DNA from: Micromonospora siamensis
GTDB taxonomy: Bacteria > Actinomycetota > Actinomycetes > Mycobacteriales > Micromonosporaceae
Length of the DNA stretch: 64,000 nucleotides
NCBI RefSeq assembly: GCF_900090305.1
Contig: NZ_LT607751.1
Span: 2,914,001 to 2,978,000, forward strand
Direction: 5' to 3'
This document shows positions 38,869-47,728 of the stretch, one piece after another. Below the pieces are notes generated by a model. It worked only from the letters and a program-made list of their open reading frames with translations. It was not told where the DNA came from and made no database searches. How positions within the stretch are numbered: position 1 is the first letter of the stretch; each line of letters opens with the position of its first letter. A program made the position numbers and the translations under genes.

Positions 38869-40698
38869 ATGATGTTTACTCCTCCGGGCCCCGGGAACCC
38901 GCCGCCCGTGCGACGGGACCAGGAGGAGCCGGATCAGCGCAGGTCAGCCCGGGTCGACCCGGGTGGTGACCGGCTCTTCCCGCCGCCCACCCGGCCGGCC
39001 GGGGTGCTGTTCGACGCGGTGCTGCTGGACCGGGACGGCACGCTCGTCGAGGACGTGCCCTACAACGGTGACCCGGAGAAGGTCCGCCCGCTGCCCGGGG
39101 TGCGGGAGGCGCTGGACCGGCTGCGCGCCGCCGGGCTGCGGCTCGGGGTGGTGACCAACCAGTCGGGCCTGGCCCGGGGCCTGTTCGGCGCGGCGGACCT
39201 GGCCCGGGTCAACGCGCGGGTGGAGGAGTTGCTCGGGCCGTTCGACGACTGGCAGGTCTGCCCGCACGACGACCGGGCCGGGTGCCGGTGCCGCAAGCCG
39301 GAGCCGGGCATGGTGTACGCGGCCTCGGGCGCGCTGGGCACCGTACCGGCCCGCTGCGTCCTGGTCGGCGACATCGGCGCCGACATGGTGGCGGCCGGTG
39401 CCGCGGGCGCGGGCGCGATCATGGTGCCGACGCCGGTGACCCGGCCCGAGGAGATCGCCGCCGCGCCGCACGTGGCCCGGGACCTGCCCGCCGCCGTCGA
39501 GGAGATCCTGCGCCGCCAGAACGCCGTCCGCCCCGCCGCCCCGCGCCGGGACAGAGCCGGCACCGTCCTGGTGGTCCGCAGCGACTCCGCCGGAGACGTC
39601 CTGGTCACCGGACCCGCCATCCGCGCCGTCGCCGCCGGCGCCCACCGCGTCGTCCTGCTCTGCGGACCCCGCGGCCGCGCCGCCGCCGACCTGCTGCCCG
39701 GCATCGACGAGATCATCGAATGGCCACTGCCCTGGATCGACGGCAACCCCGAGCCCGTCGACCCCGACGACATGCGCCACCTCACCGAGCGCCTCGCGCA
39801 GGTCGACGCCGACGAGGCGATCATCTTCACCAGCTACCACCAGTCGGCCCTGCCCCTGGCCCTGCTGCTGCGCGTCGCCGGCGTACCCCGCATCCACGCC
39901 ATCAGCGACGACTACCCGGGCAGCCTCCTCGACACCCGCCACCGCGTCCCGGTCGGCGTGCCGGAACCGGAGCGCGCGCTGTCCCTGGCCGCCGCCGCCG
40001 GTCACGCCCTGCCCGACCACGACGGGCCCGGGCTGCGGCTGCGCACCGACGCGGTCCCGCCACCCCCGGCCGAGCTGGGCGGGCCCGGCTACGTGGTGCT
40101 GCACCCCGGCTCCACCGTCCAGGCCCGCGCCTGCCCGCCCGAGCTGGCCGCCCGGATCGTCCGGGTGCTCGCCGAGGCCGGCCACCGGGTGGTGGTCACC
40201 GGTGGGCCGCACGAGCGGGAGCTGACCGCCCTGGTCGCCGGCGACCTCGGCGTGGACCTGGGTGGCCGGACCGGCCTGGCCGAGCTGGCCGCCGTGCTCG
40301 CCGGGGCCGGCGCGCTGGTGGTCGGCAACACCGGCCCGGCGCACGTGGCCGCCGCGCTCGGCGTACCGGTGGTCAGCCTCTTCGCCCCCACCGTCCCGTA
40401 CGGACAGTGGGGCCCCTACCGGGTACCGACCGTCCGGCTCGGCGACGCCGGGGCGCCGTGCCGGGACACCCGGGCCACCAGCTGCCCGGTCGCCGGGCAC
40501 CCCTGCCTGTCCCGGCTGGACCCGGCCGACGTGCTCGCCGCCGTACGCCTGCTCGGCGTCCCCGCCGACCGCCCGCCGGCCCGGACCGGCCCCGCCGTCG
40601 GGGTGGCCGCCGTCGCGGCCGGATCATCCGCCGCCGTCGCGGCCGGGTCGCCCGCCGCCGGTCGGGCGGTCACCACCAGCGGCGGGAGCGGCCGATGA
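38869..40698 (+). CDS. GmhB-like heptose bisphosphate phosphatase fused to GT9 glycosyltransferase
   Basis: A two-domain protein of about 609 residues. The N-terminal domain (about 45-210) is a HAD phosphatase of the GmhB/HisB-N type: LLDRDGTLVEDVPYNGDPEKV, TNQSGLARGLF, the zinc-binding loop CPHDDRAGCRCRKPEPG, and VLVGDIGADM. The C-terminal domain (about 230-560) is a family 9 glycosyltransferase: LVVRSDSAGDVLVTGPAIRA, VLHPGSTVQARACPPELAA and VGNTGPAHVAAALGVPVVSLF. GmhB removes the 7-phosphate from heptose 1,7-bisphosphate; GT9 enzymes transfer heptose. The ATG at 38869 is one of several possible starts (GTG 38842, GTG 39004). First gene of the heptose operon, overlapping the next by 4 bases. 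Confidence 0.9.
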   Translation: MMFTPPGPGNPPPVRRDQEEPDQRRSARVDPGGDRLFPPPTRPAGVLFDAVLLDRDGTLVEDVPYNGDPEKVRPLPGVREALDRLRAAGLRLGVVTNQSGLARGLFGAADLARVNARVEELLGPFDDWQVCPHDDRAGCRCRKPEPGMVYAASGALGTVPARCVLVGDIGADMVAAGAAGAGAIMVPTPVTRPEEIAAAPHVARDLPAAVEEILRRQNAVRPAAPRRDRAGTVLVVRSDSAGDVLVTGPAIRAVAAGAHRVVLLCGPRGRAAADLLPGIDEIIEWPLPWIDGNPEPVDPDDMRHLTERLAQVDADEAIIFTSYHQSALPLALLLRVAGVPRIHAISDDYPGSLLDTRHRVPVGVPEPERALSLAAAAGHALPDHDGPGLRLRTDAVPPPPAELGGPGYVVLHPGSTVQARACPPELAARIVRVLAEAGHRVVVTGGPHERELTALVAGDLGVDLGGRTGLAELAAVLAGAGALVVGNTGPAHVAAALGVPVVSLFAPTVPYGQWGPYRVPTVRLGDAGAPCRDTRATSCPVAGHPCLSRLDPADVLAAVRLLGVPADRPPARTGPAVGVAAVAAGSSAAVAAGSPAAGRAVTTSGGSGR

Positions 40699-41669
40699 AC
40701 GTGCTGGTCTGGCACGTGCACGGGTCGTGGATGACCTCGTTCGTGCACGGCAAGCACCGCTACCTGGTGCCGGTCACCCCCGAGCGCGGCCCGTACGGGC
40801 TGGGTCGGGCCCGCACCTACCCGTGGCCGGCGGACGCCGTCGAGGTGACCCCGCAGGAGCTGCGCCACGCCGACGTCGACCTGGTCGTGCTGCAGCGGCC
40901 CGAGGAGTTCGACCTGGCCTGCGAGTGGCTGGGCCGGCGGGTCGGCCGGGACATTCCGGCGATCTACGTCGAGCACAACACCCCGAAGGGCGACGTGCCG
41001 AACACCCGCCACCCGATGGCCGACCGCGACGACCTGCTGCTGGTCCACGTCACCGCGTTCAACGAGCTGTTCTGGGACAACGGGAGCACCCGCAGCACGG
41101 TGGTCGAGCACGGCATCGTCGCCCCGACCGTCGAGTGGACCGGTGAGCTGGACCGGCTCGCCGTGGTGATCAACGAGCCGGTGCGCCGCTGGCGGGTCAC
41201 CGGCACCGACCTGCTGCCCCGGTTCGCCGAGATCGCCCCGCTGGACGTCTTCGGCATGGGGGTGGCCGGACTGGCCGAGCGGCTCGGGCTGCCCGCCGGC
41301 CGGGTCACCACCCACGACGACGTGCCCCAGCACCTGATGCACGCCGAACTCGCGCGGCGGCGGGCGTACCTGCACCTGTGCCGGTGGACCTCGCTCGGGC
41401 TGAGCCTGATCGAGGCCATGTCCATCGGCATGCCGGTGGTCGCGCTGGCCACCACCGAGGCGGTGGTGGCGGTGCCGCCGCCGGCCGGCGTCCTGTCCAC
41501 CCGGATCGACGTCCTGCGCGACGGCGCCCGACGGTTCGTCGAGGACCGGTCGCTGGCCGCCCGCACCGGCGCGCAGGCCCGTGCGGCGGCGCGGGAGCGC
41601 TACGGCCTGGAACGTTTCCTCGCCGACTGGGACCGGCTGCTGGAGGAGGAAGTATGCGCGTCGCGCTGA
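40695..41669 (+). CDS. Glycosyltransferase (GT4-like) in heptose operon
   Basis: A 324-residue protein with a GT-B C-terminal half: YLHLCRWTSLGLSLIEAMSIGMPVVALATTEAV is the donor-sugar-binding region of family 4 transferases. The N-terminal half starts MNVLVWHVHGSWMTSFVHGKHRYLVP and lacks the usual glycine-rich loop, so the acceptor domain is divergent. Role inferred: transfer of a sugar, possibly heptose, in the same glycan as its neighbours. ATGA overlap with the preceding stop; its own stop lies 16 bases inside the next gene. Confidence 0.85.
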   Translation: MNVLVWHVHGSWMTSFVHGKHRYLVPVTPERGPYGLGRARTYPWPADAVEVTPQELRHADVDLVVLQRPEEFDLACEWLGRRVGRDIPAIYVEHNTPKGDVPNTRHPMADRDDLLLVHVTAFNELFWDNGSTRSTVVEHGIVAPTVEWTGELDRLAVVINEPVRRWRVTGTDLLPRFAEIAPLDVFGMGVAGLAERLGLPAGRVTTHDDVPQHLMHAELARRRAYLHLCRWTSLGLSLIEAMSIGMPVVALATTEAVVAVPPPAGVLSTRIDVLRDGARRFVEDRSLAARTGAQARAAARERYGLERFLADWDRLLEEEVCASR

Positions 41670-42874
41670 TCTCGGAGCACGCCAGCCCGCTCGCCGTCCT
41701 CGGCGGGGAGGACGCGGGCGGCCAGAACACCCACGTCGCGGAGCTGGCCGCCGCGCTGGTCGACGCCGGCCACGAGGTCCGGGTCTACACCCGCCGCGAC
41801 GCGCCGGACCTGCCGGTCACCGTCCGAGCCCCGGACGGCTTCGACGTGGTGCACGTACCGGCCGGACCGGCGGAGCCGCTGGCCAAGGACGAGCTGCTGC
41901 CGCACATGCGGGAGTTCAGCCACTGGCTGGTGGACCGGTGGCGGGGCGGGGACTGGACGCCCGAGGTGATCCACGCGCACTTCTGGATGAGCGGGCTGGC
42001 CGCGCTGAGCGCGGGCGGACGGACCGGGGTGCCGGTGGTGCAGACGTACCACGCGCTGGGCACGGTCAAGCGGCGGCACCAGGGGGTGCAGGACACCAGC
42101 CCGGCCCGACGGGTCGCGTACGAGCGGGAGCTGGGCTGCTCGGTCGACCGGGTGGTCGCCCAGTGCCGCGACGAGGTCGGCGAGCTGGTCCGGATGGGAG
42201 TCCCCCGGTCCCGGATGACGATCATCCCGTCCGGGGTGAACCTGAGCACCTTCACCCCGCTCGGCCCGACCGCCGAGCGGGTGCCGGGGCGGGCCCGGAT
42301 CCTCACCGTCGGCCGGCTGGTGGAACGCAAGGGCTTCCAGACGGTGATCCGGGCGATGGCGCACGTACCCGATGCGGAGTGCGTCGTGGTGGGGGGTCCC
42401 CCCGCCGGCCTGCTGGAGTCCGACCCGTACGCCCGGCGGTTGCGGGCCCTGGCTGAGTCGTGCGGGGTGGCCGACCGGGTGCGGCTGGTCGGCGCGGTGC
42501 CCCGGGAGGAGATGGGGCGCTGGTACCGGTCGGCGGACGTGCTGGTCGCCGCCCCCTGGTACGAGCCGTTCGGCCTCACCCCGCTGGAGGCGATGGCCTG
42601 CGGCATCCCGGTGATCGGCACCGCGGTCGGTGGCCTCACCGACACGGTGGTGCCCGGCCGCACCGGTGACCTCGTCCCGGCCCGCGACCCGCGGGCGTTG
42701 GGCACCGCCGTCCAGGGCCTGCTCACTGACCGGATCCGCCGCTTCGGGTACGCCACCGCGGCGCTGGACCGGGCCCGGCGGTGCTACTCCTGGGCCACCA
42801 CGGCGGAGAGGCTCGCCGAGGTCTACGGGGAGGTGGCCGCGGTGCGCCGGCCGAGCCGGGTGGTCGCCGGATGA
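41654..42874 (+). CDS. GT4-family glycosyltransferase
   Basis: A 406-residue family 4 glycosyltransferase: MRVALISEHASPLAVLGGEDAGGQNTHVAELAAAL is the typical sucrose-synthase/MshA-like N-terminus, VIHAHFWMSGLAAL follows, then IIPSGVNLSTFTPL, ILTVGRLVERKGF, and APWYEPFGLTPLEAMACGIPVIGTAVGGLTD near residue 310. It uses a nucleotide sugar with retention. GGAGGA precedes the ATG, which overlaps the previous gene by 16 bases. Confidence 0.94.
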   Translation: MRVALISEHASPLAVLGGEDAGGQNTHVAELAAALVDAGHEVRVYTRRDAPDLPVTVRAPDGFDVVHVPAGPAEPLAKDELLPHMREFSHWLVDRWRGGDWTPEVIHAHFWMSGLAALSAGGRTGVPVVQTYHALGTVKRRHQGVQDTSPARRVAYERELGCSVDRVVAQCRDEVGELVRMGVPRSRMTIIPSGVNLSTFTPLGPTAERVPGRARILTVGRLVERKGFQTVIRAMAHVPDAECVVVGGPPAGLLESDPYARRLRALAESCGVADRVRLVGAVPREEMGRWYRSADVLVAAPWYEPFGLTPLEAMACGIPVIGTAVGGLTDTVVPGRTGDLVPARDPRALGTAVQGLLTDRIRRFGYATAALDRARRCYSWATTAERLAEVYGEVAAVRRPSRVVAG

Positions 42875-43626
42875 CGGCGCGGTCGCCGGACCTCCGGCCG
42901 GCCGACGGCGGGGGACCGTCGGTGCTGGACGTGCACCTGGCCCACCTGGCGGAGGCGCTGCTGTCCTACCGGGAGTGCGAGGGACTGCTCGCCCGGTGGG
43001 GCCGGGAGCTCGCGGCGACCCTGGTGGCGGGCGGGCGGTTGCTGGTGGCCGGCAACGGCGGCAGCGCCGCCGAGGCCCAACACCTCACCGCCGAACTCGT
43101 CGGCAAACTCCGCCACGACCGCGAACCACTCTCCGCCATCGCCCTGCACGCCGAAACCAGCGCCATGACCGCCATCGGCAACGACTACGGCTACGACGAG
43201 GTCTTCGCCCGCCAGGTCCGCGCCCACGGCCGACCCGACGACATCCTCCTGCTCCTGTCCACCAGCGGCACCAGCCCCAACCTGCTCACCGCAGCCCACG
43301 CCGGCCACGCCACCGGCCTGCGCACCTGGGCCTTCACCGGCCCCGCCCCCAACCCACTCGCCGACGCCTGCCACGAGGCCCTCGCGGTGTCCTCGGCGGA
43401 CAGCCAGGTGGTGCAGGAGCTGCACCTGGTCTCGGCTCACGTGCTCTGCGAGTACGTCGACTGGGCCCTGACCGCCGTGCCGGGCGCGGCCACCGAACCG
43501 GTGCCGGTCGCGGCGACGCGTCCGGCCCCCGCCGGGACCACCCGGGCGGGGCCGGTGCGCACGGGGGTCGAGGTGGTGCTCGGCGCCGACCGGGAGACCG
43601 AGCCGGAACGAGGAGGTCGAGCGTGA
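42871..43626 (+). CDS. gmhA: Phosphoheptose isomerase GmhA (SIS domain)
   Basis: A 251-residue SIS-domain protein, converting sedoheptulose 7-phosphate to D-glycero-D-manno-heptose 7-phosphate. The phosphate-binding loops are LLVAGNGGSAAEAQHLTAELVGKL (about 58-81) and LLLSTSGTSPNLLTAA (about 125-140), with the family's DYGYDEVFARQV between. The C-terminal 50 residues are a proline/alanine-rich tail. ATGA overlap with the previous gene and GTGA with the next. The middle of the gene (about 43075-43375) shows a different codon style (GAA, AAA, CCA, CTC) from both ends. Confidence 0.95.
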   Translation: MTARSPDLRPADGGGPSVLDVHLAHLAEALLSYRECEGLLARWGRELAATLVAGGRLLVAGNGGSAAEAQHLTAELVGKLRHDREPLSAIALHAETSAMTAIGNDYGYDEVFARQVRAHGRPDDILLLLSTSGTSPNLLTAAHAGHATGLRTWAFTGPAPNPLADACHEALAVSSADSQVVQELHLVSAHVLCEYVDWALTAVPGAATEPVPVAATRPAPAGTTRAGPVRTGVEVVLGADRETEPERGGRA

Positions 43627-45113
43627 CGGGACCCGTGGTGGTGATCGGCGACACCCTGCTGGACCGGGACGTCGAGGGAGTGGTGAACCGGCTCTGTCCG
43701 GACTCGCCGGTGCCCGTGCTGGACGAGACCGCGCACGTGGACCGGCCCGGCGGGGCGGGACTCGCGGCGCTCTTCGCCGCCGCGCAGGGTGCCGAGGTGG
43801 CCCTGGTGACCGCGCTGGCCGACGACGCGGGCGGGGCCCGGCTCAGCTCGCTGCTCACCGCCGCGGGAGTGCAGGTGTACGGGCTGCCGTTGGCCGGCGC
43901 CACACCGGAGAAGATCCGGCTGCGGGCCCGGGGACGGGTGCTGCTGCGGCACGACCGGGGTGGGCCGGCGGGGGAGCCCGGGCAGCCCAGCGAGGCGGTG
44001 CTGCGGCTGATCGCCACCGCGTCGGCGGTGCTGGTCAGCGACTACGGGCGCGGGGTGGCCCGGCAGCCGGCACTGCGGGCCGCGCTCGCCGCCACCGCCG
44101 CCCCGGTGGTCTGGGACCCGCACCCGCGCGGGCCGGCGGCGGTGCCCGGCGTCCAGTTGGCCACCCCGAACGAGTCCGAGGCGCGGGAGCTGGCGAAGGT
44201 CGCGCCGGGCGCGTCCCGCCTGGTCACCGCCTCCCGGGGCGCGCAGGGACTGCGGGAGCGCTGGCGGGCCGGCGCGGTGGCGGTCACCCTGGGCGGCGAC
44301 GGGGCGCTGCTCTGCCACGCCGGGTCCACCCCGCTGGTGGTGCCCGCCCCGGCCAGCGCCGAGGGGGACACCTGCGGCGCGGGCGACCGGTTCGCGGCGG
44401 CGGCCAGCCTCGCGCTGGCCCGGGGAGCGCTGGTCTCCGAGGCGGTGCAGCACGCGGTCGCCGAGGCGTCGGCGTACGTGGCGGGCGGGGGAGTGGCCGC
44501 CGTCCTGCCGCCGCCGGTGCGTACGGCGCCCGCCGTGGTCACCGTGTCCGGCGGGGACCGGATCGGCGTGGTGGCCGCGGGCGCGCTCGCCGCCGAGGTA
44601 CGCGCGGCGGGTGGCACGGTCGTCGCCACCGGCGGCTGCTTCGACCTGCTGCACGCCGGTCACGTCGCCACCCTCCAGGCCGCCCGGCAGCTCGGTGACT
44701 GCCTGATCGTCTGCCTGAACTCCGACGCCAGCGTCGCCGGGCTGAAAGGGCCGGACCGGCCGGTGGTGCCGCAGGGCGACCGGAGCCGGATGCTGGCCGC
44801 GCTGAGCTGCGTCGACGCGGTGCTGATCTTCGACGAGGCCACCCCGCACGCGGCGCTGTCCTGGCTGCGGCCCGACGTCTGGGTCAAGGGCGGCGACTAC
44901 GCCACCGGGGCGGGTGACGAGCCGGCGCTGCCCGAGGCGGAGCTGCTGCGCCGCTGGGGCGGGCACACGGTGGTGGTGCCCTACCTCGACGGCCGGTCCA
45001 CCAGCGACCTGATCGCGGCGGCCCGGGCGGGCCGGCGGCGGGCGGCGGAGAGCCAGGTGGGCGAGCCGGGCCGGCACGAGGTGCGGTCGGCGACGACAGG
45101 GAGGTCACGATGA
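43623..45113 (+). CDS. hldE: Bifunctional heptose kinase/adenylyltransferase HldE
   Basis: A 496-residue two-domain enzyme. The PfkB kinase domain (about 1-300) has VVVIGDTLLDRDVEG, HVDRPGGAGLAALFAAA, and the catalytic EGDTCGAGDRFAAAASLALA; it phosphorylates heptose 7-phosphate at C1. The nucleotidyltransferase domain (about 340-470) has ATGGCFDLLHAGHVATLQAARQLGD (HxGH) and VVPQGDRSRMLAALSCVDAVLIF, DVWVKGGDYA. After GmhB removes the 7-phosphate, it makes the ADP-heptose. GTG start overlapping the gmhA stop. Confidence 0.95.
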   Translation: MTGPVVVIGDTLLDRDVEGVVNRLCPDSPVPVLDETAHVDRPGGAGLAALFAAAQGAEVALVTALADDAGGARLSSLLTAAGVQVYGLPLAGATPEKIRLRARGRVLLRHDRGGPAGEPGQPSEAVLRLIATASAVLVSDYGRGVARQPALRAALAATAAPVVWDPHPRGPAAVPGVQLATPNESEARELAKVAPGASRLVTASRGAQGLRERWRAGAVAVTLGGDGALLCHAGSTPLVVPAPASAEGDTCGAGDRFAAAASLALARGALVSEAVQHAVAEASAYVAGGGVAAVLPPPVRTAPAVVTVSGGDRIGVVAAGALAAEVRAAGGTVVATGGCFDLLHAGHVATLQAARQLGDCLIVCLNSDASVAGLKGPDRPVVPQGDRSRMLAALSCVDAVLIFDEATPHAALSWLRPDVWVKGGDYATGAGDEPALPEAELLRRWGGHTVVVPYLDGRSTSDLIAAARAGRRRAAESQVGEPGRHEVRSATTGRSR

Positions 45114-45811
45114 GCCGTGGGGTGCCCGGAGCCGGGCCGACCGTCCTGGTCACCGGTGGGTCGAGTGGGCTGGGCGCGGCGGTGGTGGCCGCGGTGGCCA
45201 GGGCCGGTGGGCGGCCGTTGGTGCTGGACCGGCGGGCGCCGGCCGACGGGGTGCCGTGGGTGGAGTGCGACCTGGCGGACGCCCGGGCGGCCGAGGAGGC
45301 CACCCGGCAGCTCGCCGAACGCTCGGGCGGGTTGGACGGGGTGGTGACCGCCGCCGGCATGGACGTCCCGGGGAAACTCGCCGACCTGCCCGGGGAGACC
45401 TGGGACCGGATCGTCGCGGTGGACCTGCTGGCCACCGCCGCCGTGGTGCGGGCGGCACTGCCCTATCTGGAGGCGTCCCGGGGCAGCGTCGTCACGGTGG
45501 CCTCGACGTTGGGCGTCAAGGCGGTCAGCGACGCCACCGCGTACTGCGCGGCGAAGTTCGGGGTGGTCGGCTTCACCCGCGCCCTCGCCGCCGAACTCGC
45601 CGGCACCGTCGGCGTCACCCTGCTGATCCCCGGCGGCATGCGGACCGCCTTCTTCGACGACCGGGACGAGCAGTACAAGCCCGGCCCCGACGCGATCCTC
45701 AACGATCCGGCCGACACGGCCGCGGCCGTCATGTTCGCGCTGTCCCAGCCGGCCGGCTGCGCGGTGCGGGAGATGGTGGTCTGCGCCGAGCAGGAGTCGT
45801 CGTACCCGTGA
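45110..45811 (+). CDS. Short-chain dehydrogenase in heptose operon
   Basis: A 233-residue classical SDR: VLVTGGSSGLGAAVVAAVA (TGxxxGxG), DGVVTAAGMDVPG, VVTVASTLG with the catalytic Ser, and the YCAAK Tyr-Lys pair. It is too short and lacks the extended-SDR features of the epimerase HldD, so it is not an obvious ADP-heptose 6-epimerase. It may reduce or oxidise a sugar or alcohol in the glycan pathway. ATGA overlap with hldE and GTGA with the next gene. Confidence 0.9.
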   Translation: MSRGVPGAGPTVLVTGGSSGLGAAVVAAVARAGGRPLVLDRRAPADGVPWVECDLADARAAEEATRQLAERSGGLDGVVTAAGMDVPGKLADLPGETWDRIVAVDLLATAAVVRAALPYLEASRGSVVTVASTLGVKAVSDATAYCAAKFGVVGFTRALAAELAGTVGVTLLIPGGMRTAFFDDRDEQYKPGPDAILNDPADTAAAVMFALSQPAGCAVREMVVCAEQESSYP

Positions 45812-46761
45812 TCCTCGTCCTGCGGGCGCTCGGCGTCGGGGACCTCGCCACCGGGGTCCCCGCGCTGCGCGCCCTGCACGCCGCGTACCCGGAACAGGAG
45901 TTGGCCCTCATCGCCCCCGCCTGGCTCGACCCCCTGATCGACCTGGTCGGCGGCATCGACCGACGGATCCACACCGACGGCCTCGGACCCCTGCCCCGGA
46001 CCGGGCCGGCACCGGAGATCGCGGTCAACCTGCACGGCAGGGGCCCACAGTCACACCGGATGCTCACCACCACCCGACCCGACCGCATGCTCGCCTTCGC
46101 CAACCCCGACGCCGGACACCACGACGGACCGGCCTGGAACGACGACGAACACGAGGTGCACCGCTGGTGCCGGCTGCTCGCCTGGTACGGCATCCCCGCC
46201 GACCCGGGCGACCTGGCGTTGCTTGCGCCCCCGCCGTCGGGCGTGCCGACCGGGGTGACCGTCGTGCACCCGGGCAGCAAGATCCGGGCGAAGCGCTGGC
46301 CGGCCGACCGGTTCGCCGCCCTGGCGCGGCAGCTCACCGAACGGGGACACCGGGTGGTGGTCACCGGCTCCGCCGACGAGCGGGAACTCGCCGGGCGGGT
46401 GGCGGACCGGGCCGGGTTGCCGGCCACGGCCGTGCTCGCCGGCCGCACCGACGTCGGCGAGTTGGCCGCCCTGGTCGCCCGGGCCCGGTTGGTGGTCAGC
46501 GGGGACACCGGGGTGGCCCACCTGGCCACCGGCTACGGCACCGCCTCCGTGGTGCTCTTCGGACCGGTCCCGCCGGACCGGTGGGGACCGCCGCCCGGCC
46601 GCTCCCGGCACCGGGTGCTGACCGCTGGCGACGGTGAATGGACCGGTGGCGCAGGGGTAGGAACGCCATCGACGATGGCGGCCATCCCGCTCGACCGGGT
46701 GCTGGCCGCCGTGGACGAGGCGGAACAGGCGGTGCGGACGTCCGGTGCGATTGCGGCGTAG
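45808..46761 (+). CDS. GT9-family (ADP-heptose:LPS heptosyltransferase-like) glycosyltransferase
   Basis: A 317-residue GT9 enzyme: VILVLRALGVGDLATGVPALRAL at the N-terminus, TVVHPGSKIRAKRWPADRFAALARQLTERGHRVVVTGSADE in the middle, and SGDTGVAHLATGYGTASVVLFGPVPPDRWGP, the ADP-heptose-binding region. It is a second, single-domain relative of the GT9 domain fused to GmhB at the start of the operon. Probably transfers heptose to a cell-surface glycan or natural product. Its last 17 bases overlap the topoisomerase gene. Confidence 0.93.
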   Translation: MILVLRALGVGDLATGVPALRALHAAYPEQELALIAPAWLDPLIDLVGGIDRRIHTDGLGPLPRTGPAPEIAVNLHGRGPQSHRMLTTTRPDRMLAFANPDAGHHDGPAWNDDEHEVHRWCRLLAWYGIPADPGDLALLAPPPSGVPTGVTVVHPGSKIRAKRWPADRFAALARQLTERGHRVVVTGSADERELAGRVADRAGLPATAVLAGRTDVGELAALVARARLVVSGDTGVAHLATGYGTASVVLFGPVPPDRWGPPPGRSRHRVLTAGDGEWTGGAGVGTPSTMAAIPLDRVLAAVDEAEQAVRTSGAIAA

Positions 46762-47728
46762 TGATCCGGGCAGGCCGGGGTACGGACGTCGCCGGCGCGG
46801 CGAGGGCTGGCGGTACGTCGACAAGGCCGGCGCGCCGCTGCGCGACCCGGACGAGGTGGCCCGGATCGACGGCCTGGTCATCCCGCCCGCCTGGGAGGAC
46901 GTCTGGATCTCGCCGTACCCCAACGGGCACATCCAGGCCACCGGCATCGACGCGGCCGGACGCAAGCAGTACCTCTACCACCCGCAGTGGCGGCGCAAGC
47001 GGGACGAGGCGAAGTTCGACCACGTCCTGGAGGTGGCGCACCGGCTGCCGGTGCTGCGCAGCCGGGTGGCGCAGGACCTGGAAGGTCGGGGACTGAACCG
47101 CAACCGGGTGCTCGCCACGGTGACCCGGCTGCTCGACATGGGCATGTTCCGGGTCGGCAACGACCAGTACGCCGTCGGCGACGAGGCCACCTACGGGGTC
47201 TCCACGCTGCGGCCGGAGCACGCCCGGTCCCGGGGTGGCTGCGTGGTCTTCGAGTTCCCGGCCAAGGGCGGCGTCGAGCAGGTACGCCGGATCGAGGATC
47301 CGGAGCTGTGCCGGGTGCTGACCAACCTGCGCCGGCGGCGTCGCAGCGAGGAACGCCTCTTCGGCTACTGGGACGGTCGGGACTGGCGCGACGTGCGCAG
47401 TGACGAGGTCAACGACTACCTGCGCGACGCCAGCGGCGGGGAGATGACCGCGAAGGACTTCCGCACCTGGCACGCCACGGTGCTGGCCGCCACGGAACTG
47501 GCGACGTTGGGTCCGGCGCGCTCGGCGACGGCCCGTAAGAGGGCGGTGGCCGCCGTGATGCGGTCCGTGTCGGAGCTGCTGGGCAACACCCCGACGGTGG
47601 CCCGGACCTCCTACGTGGACCCGCGGGTGGTCGACCTGTTCCACGACGGGGTGGTGGCGCCGGTGGCGCCGCAGACGCCACGGGAGGACGCCGAACGGAT
47701 CGTGTTGGCCCTGCTGGAGGACGCCTGA
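46745..47728 (+). CDS. Type IB DNA topoisomerase
   Basis: A 327-residue bacterial topoisomerase IB (poxvirus-like). N-terminal domain with GWRYVDKAGAPLRDPDEVARI, IPPAWEDVWISPYPNGHIQA and YHPQWRRKRDEAKF; catalytic domain with TRLLDMGMFRVGNDQYA, the active-site arginine and histidine in AKDFRTWHATVLAA, and the nucleophile tyrosine in ARTSYVDPRVV. It relaxes DNA by transient 3'-phosphotyrosyl nicking. GTG start at 46745 overlaps the GT9 stop by 17 bases, so it may be read with the heptose operon although its function is unrelated. Confidence 0.94.
   Translation: MRLRRSDPGRPGYGRRRRGEGWRYVDKAGAPLRDPDEVARIDGLVIPPAWEDVWISPYPNGHIQATGIDAAGRKQYLYHPQWRRKRDEAKFDHVLEVAHRLPVLRSRVAQDLEGRGLNRNRVLATVTRLLDMGMFRVGNDQYAVGDEATYGVSTLRPEHARSRGGCVVFEFPAKGGVEQVRRIEDPELCRVLTNLRRRRRSEERLFGYWDGRDWRDVRSDEVNDYLRDASGGEMTAKDFRTWHATVLAATELATLGPARSATARKRAVAAVMRSVSELLGNTPTVARTSYVDPRVVDLFHDGVVAPVAPQTPREDAERIVLALLEDA

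Noticed and set aside
38842-39003. Signal peptide or leader on the GmhB-GT9 fusion
   Set aside because: The extra N-terminal 45 residues are Pro/Arg-rich and disordered, not hydrophobic; they more likely reflect an overlong start.
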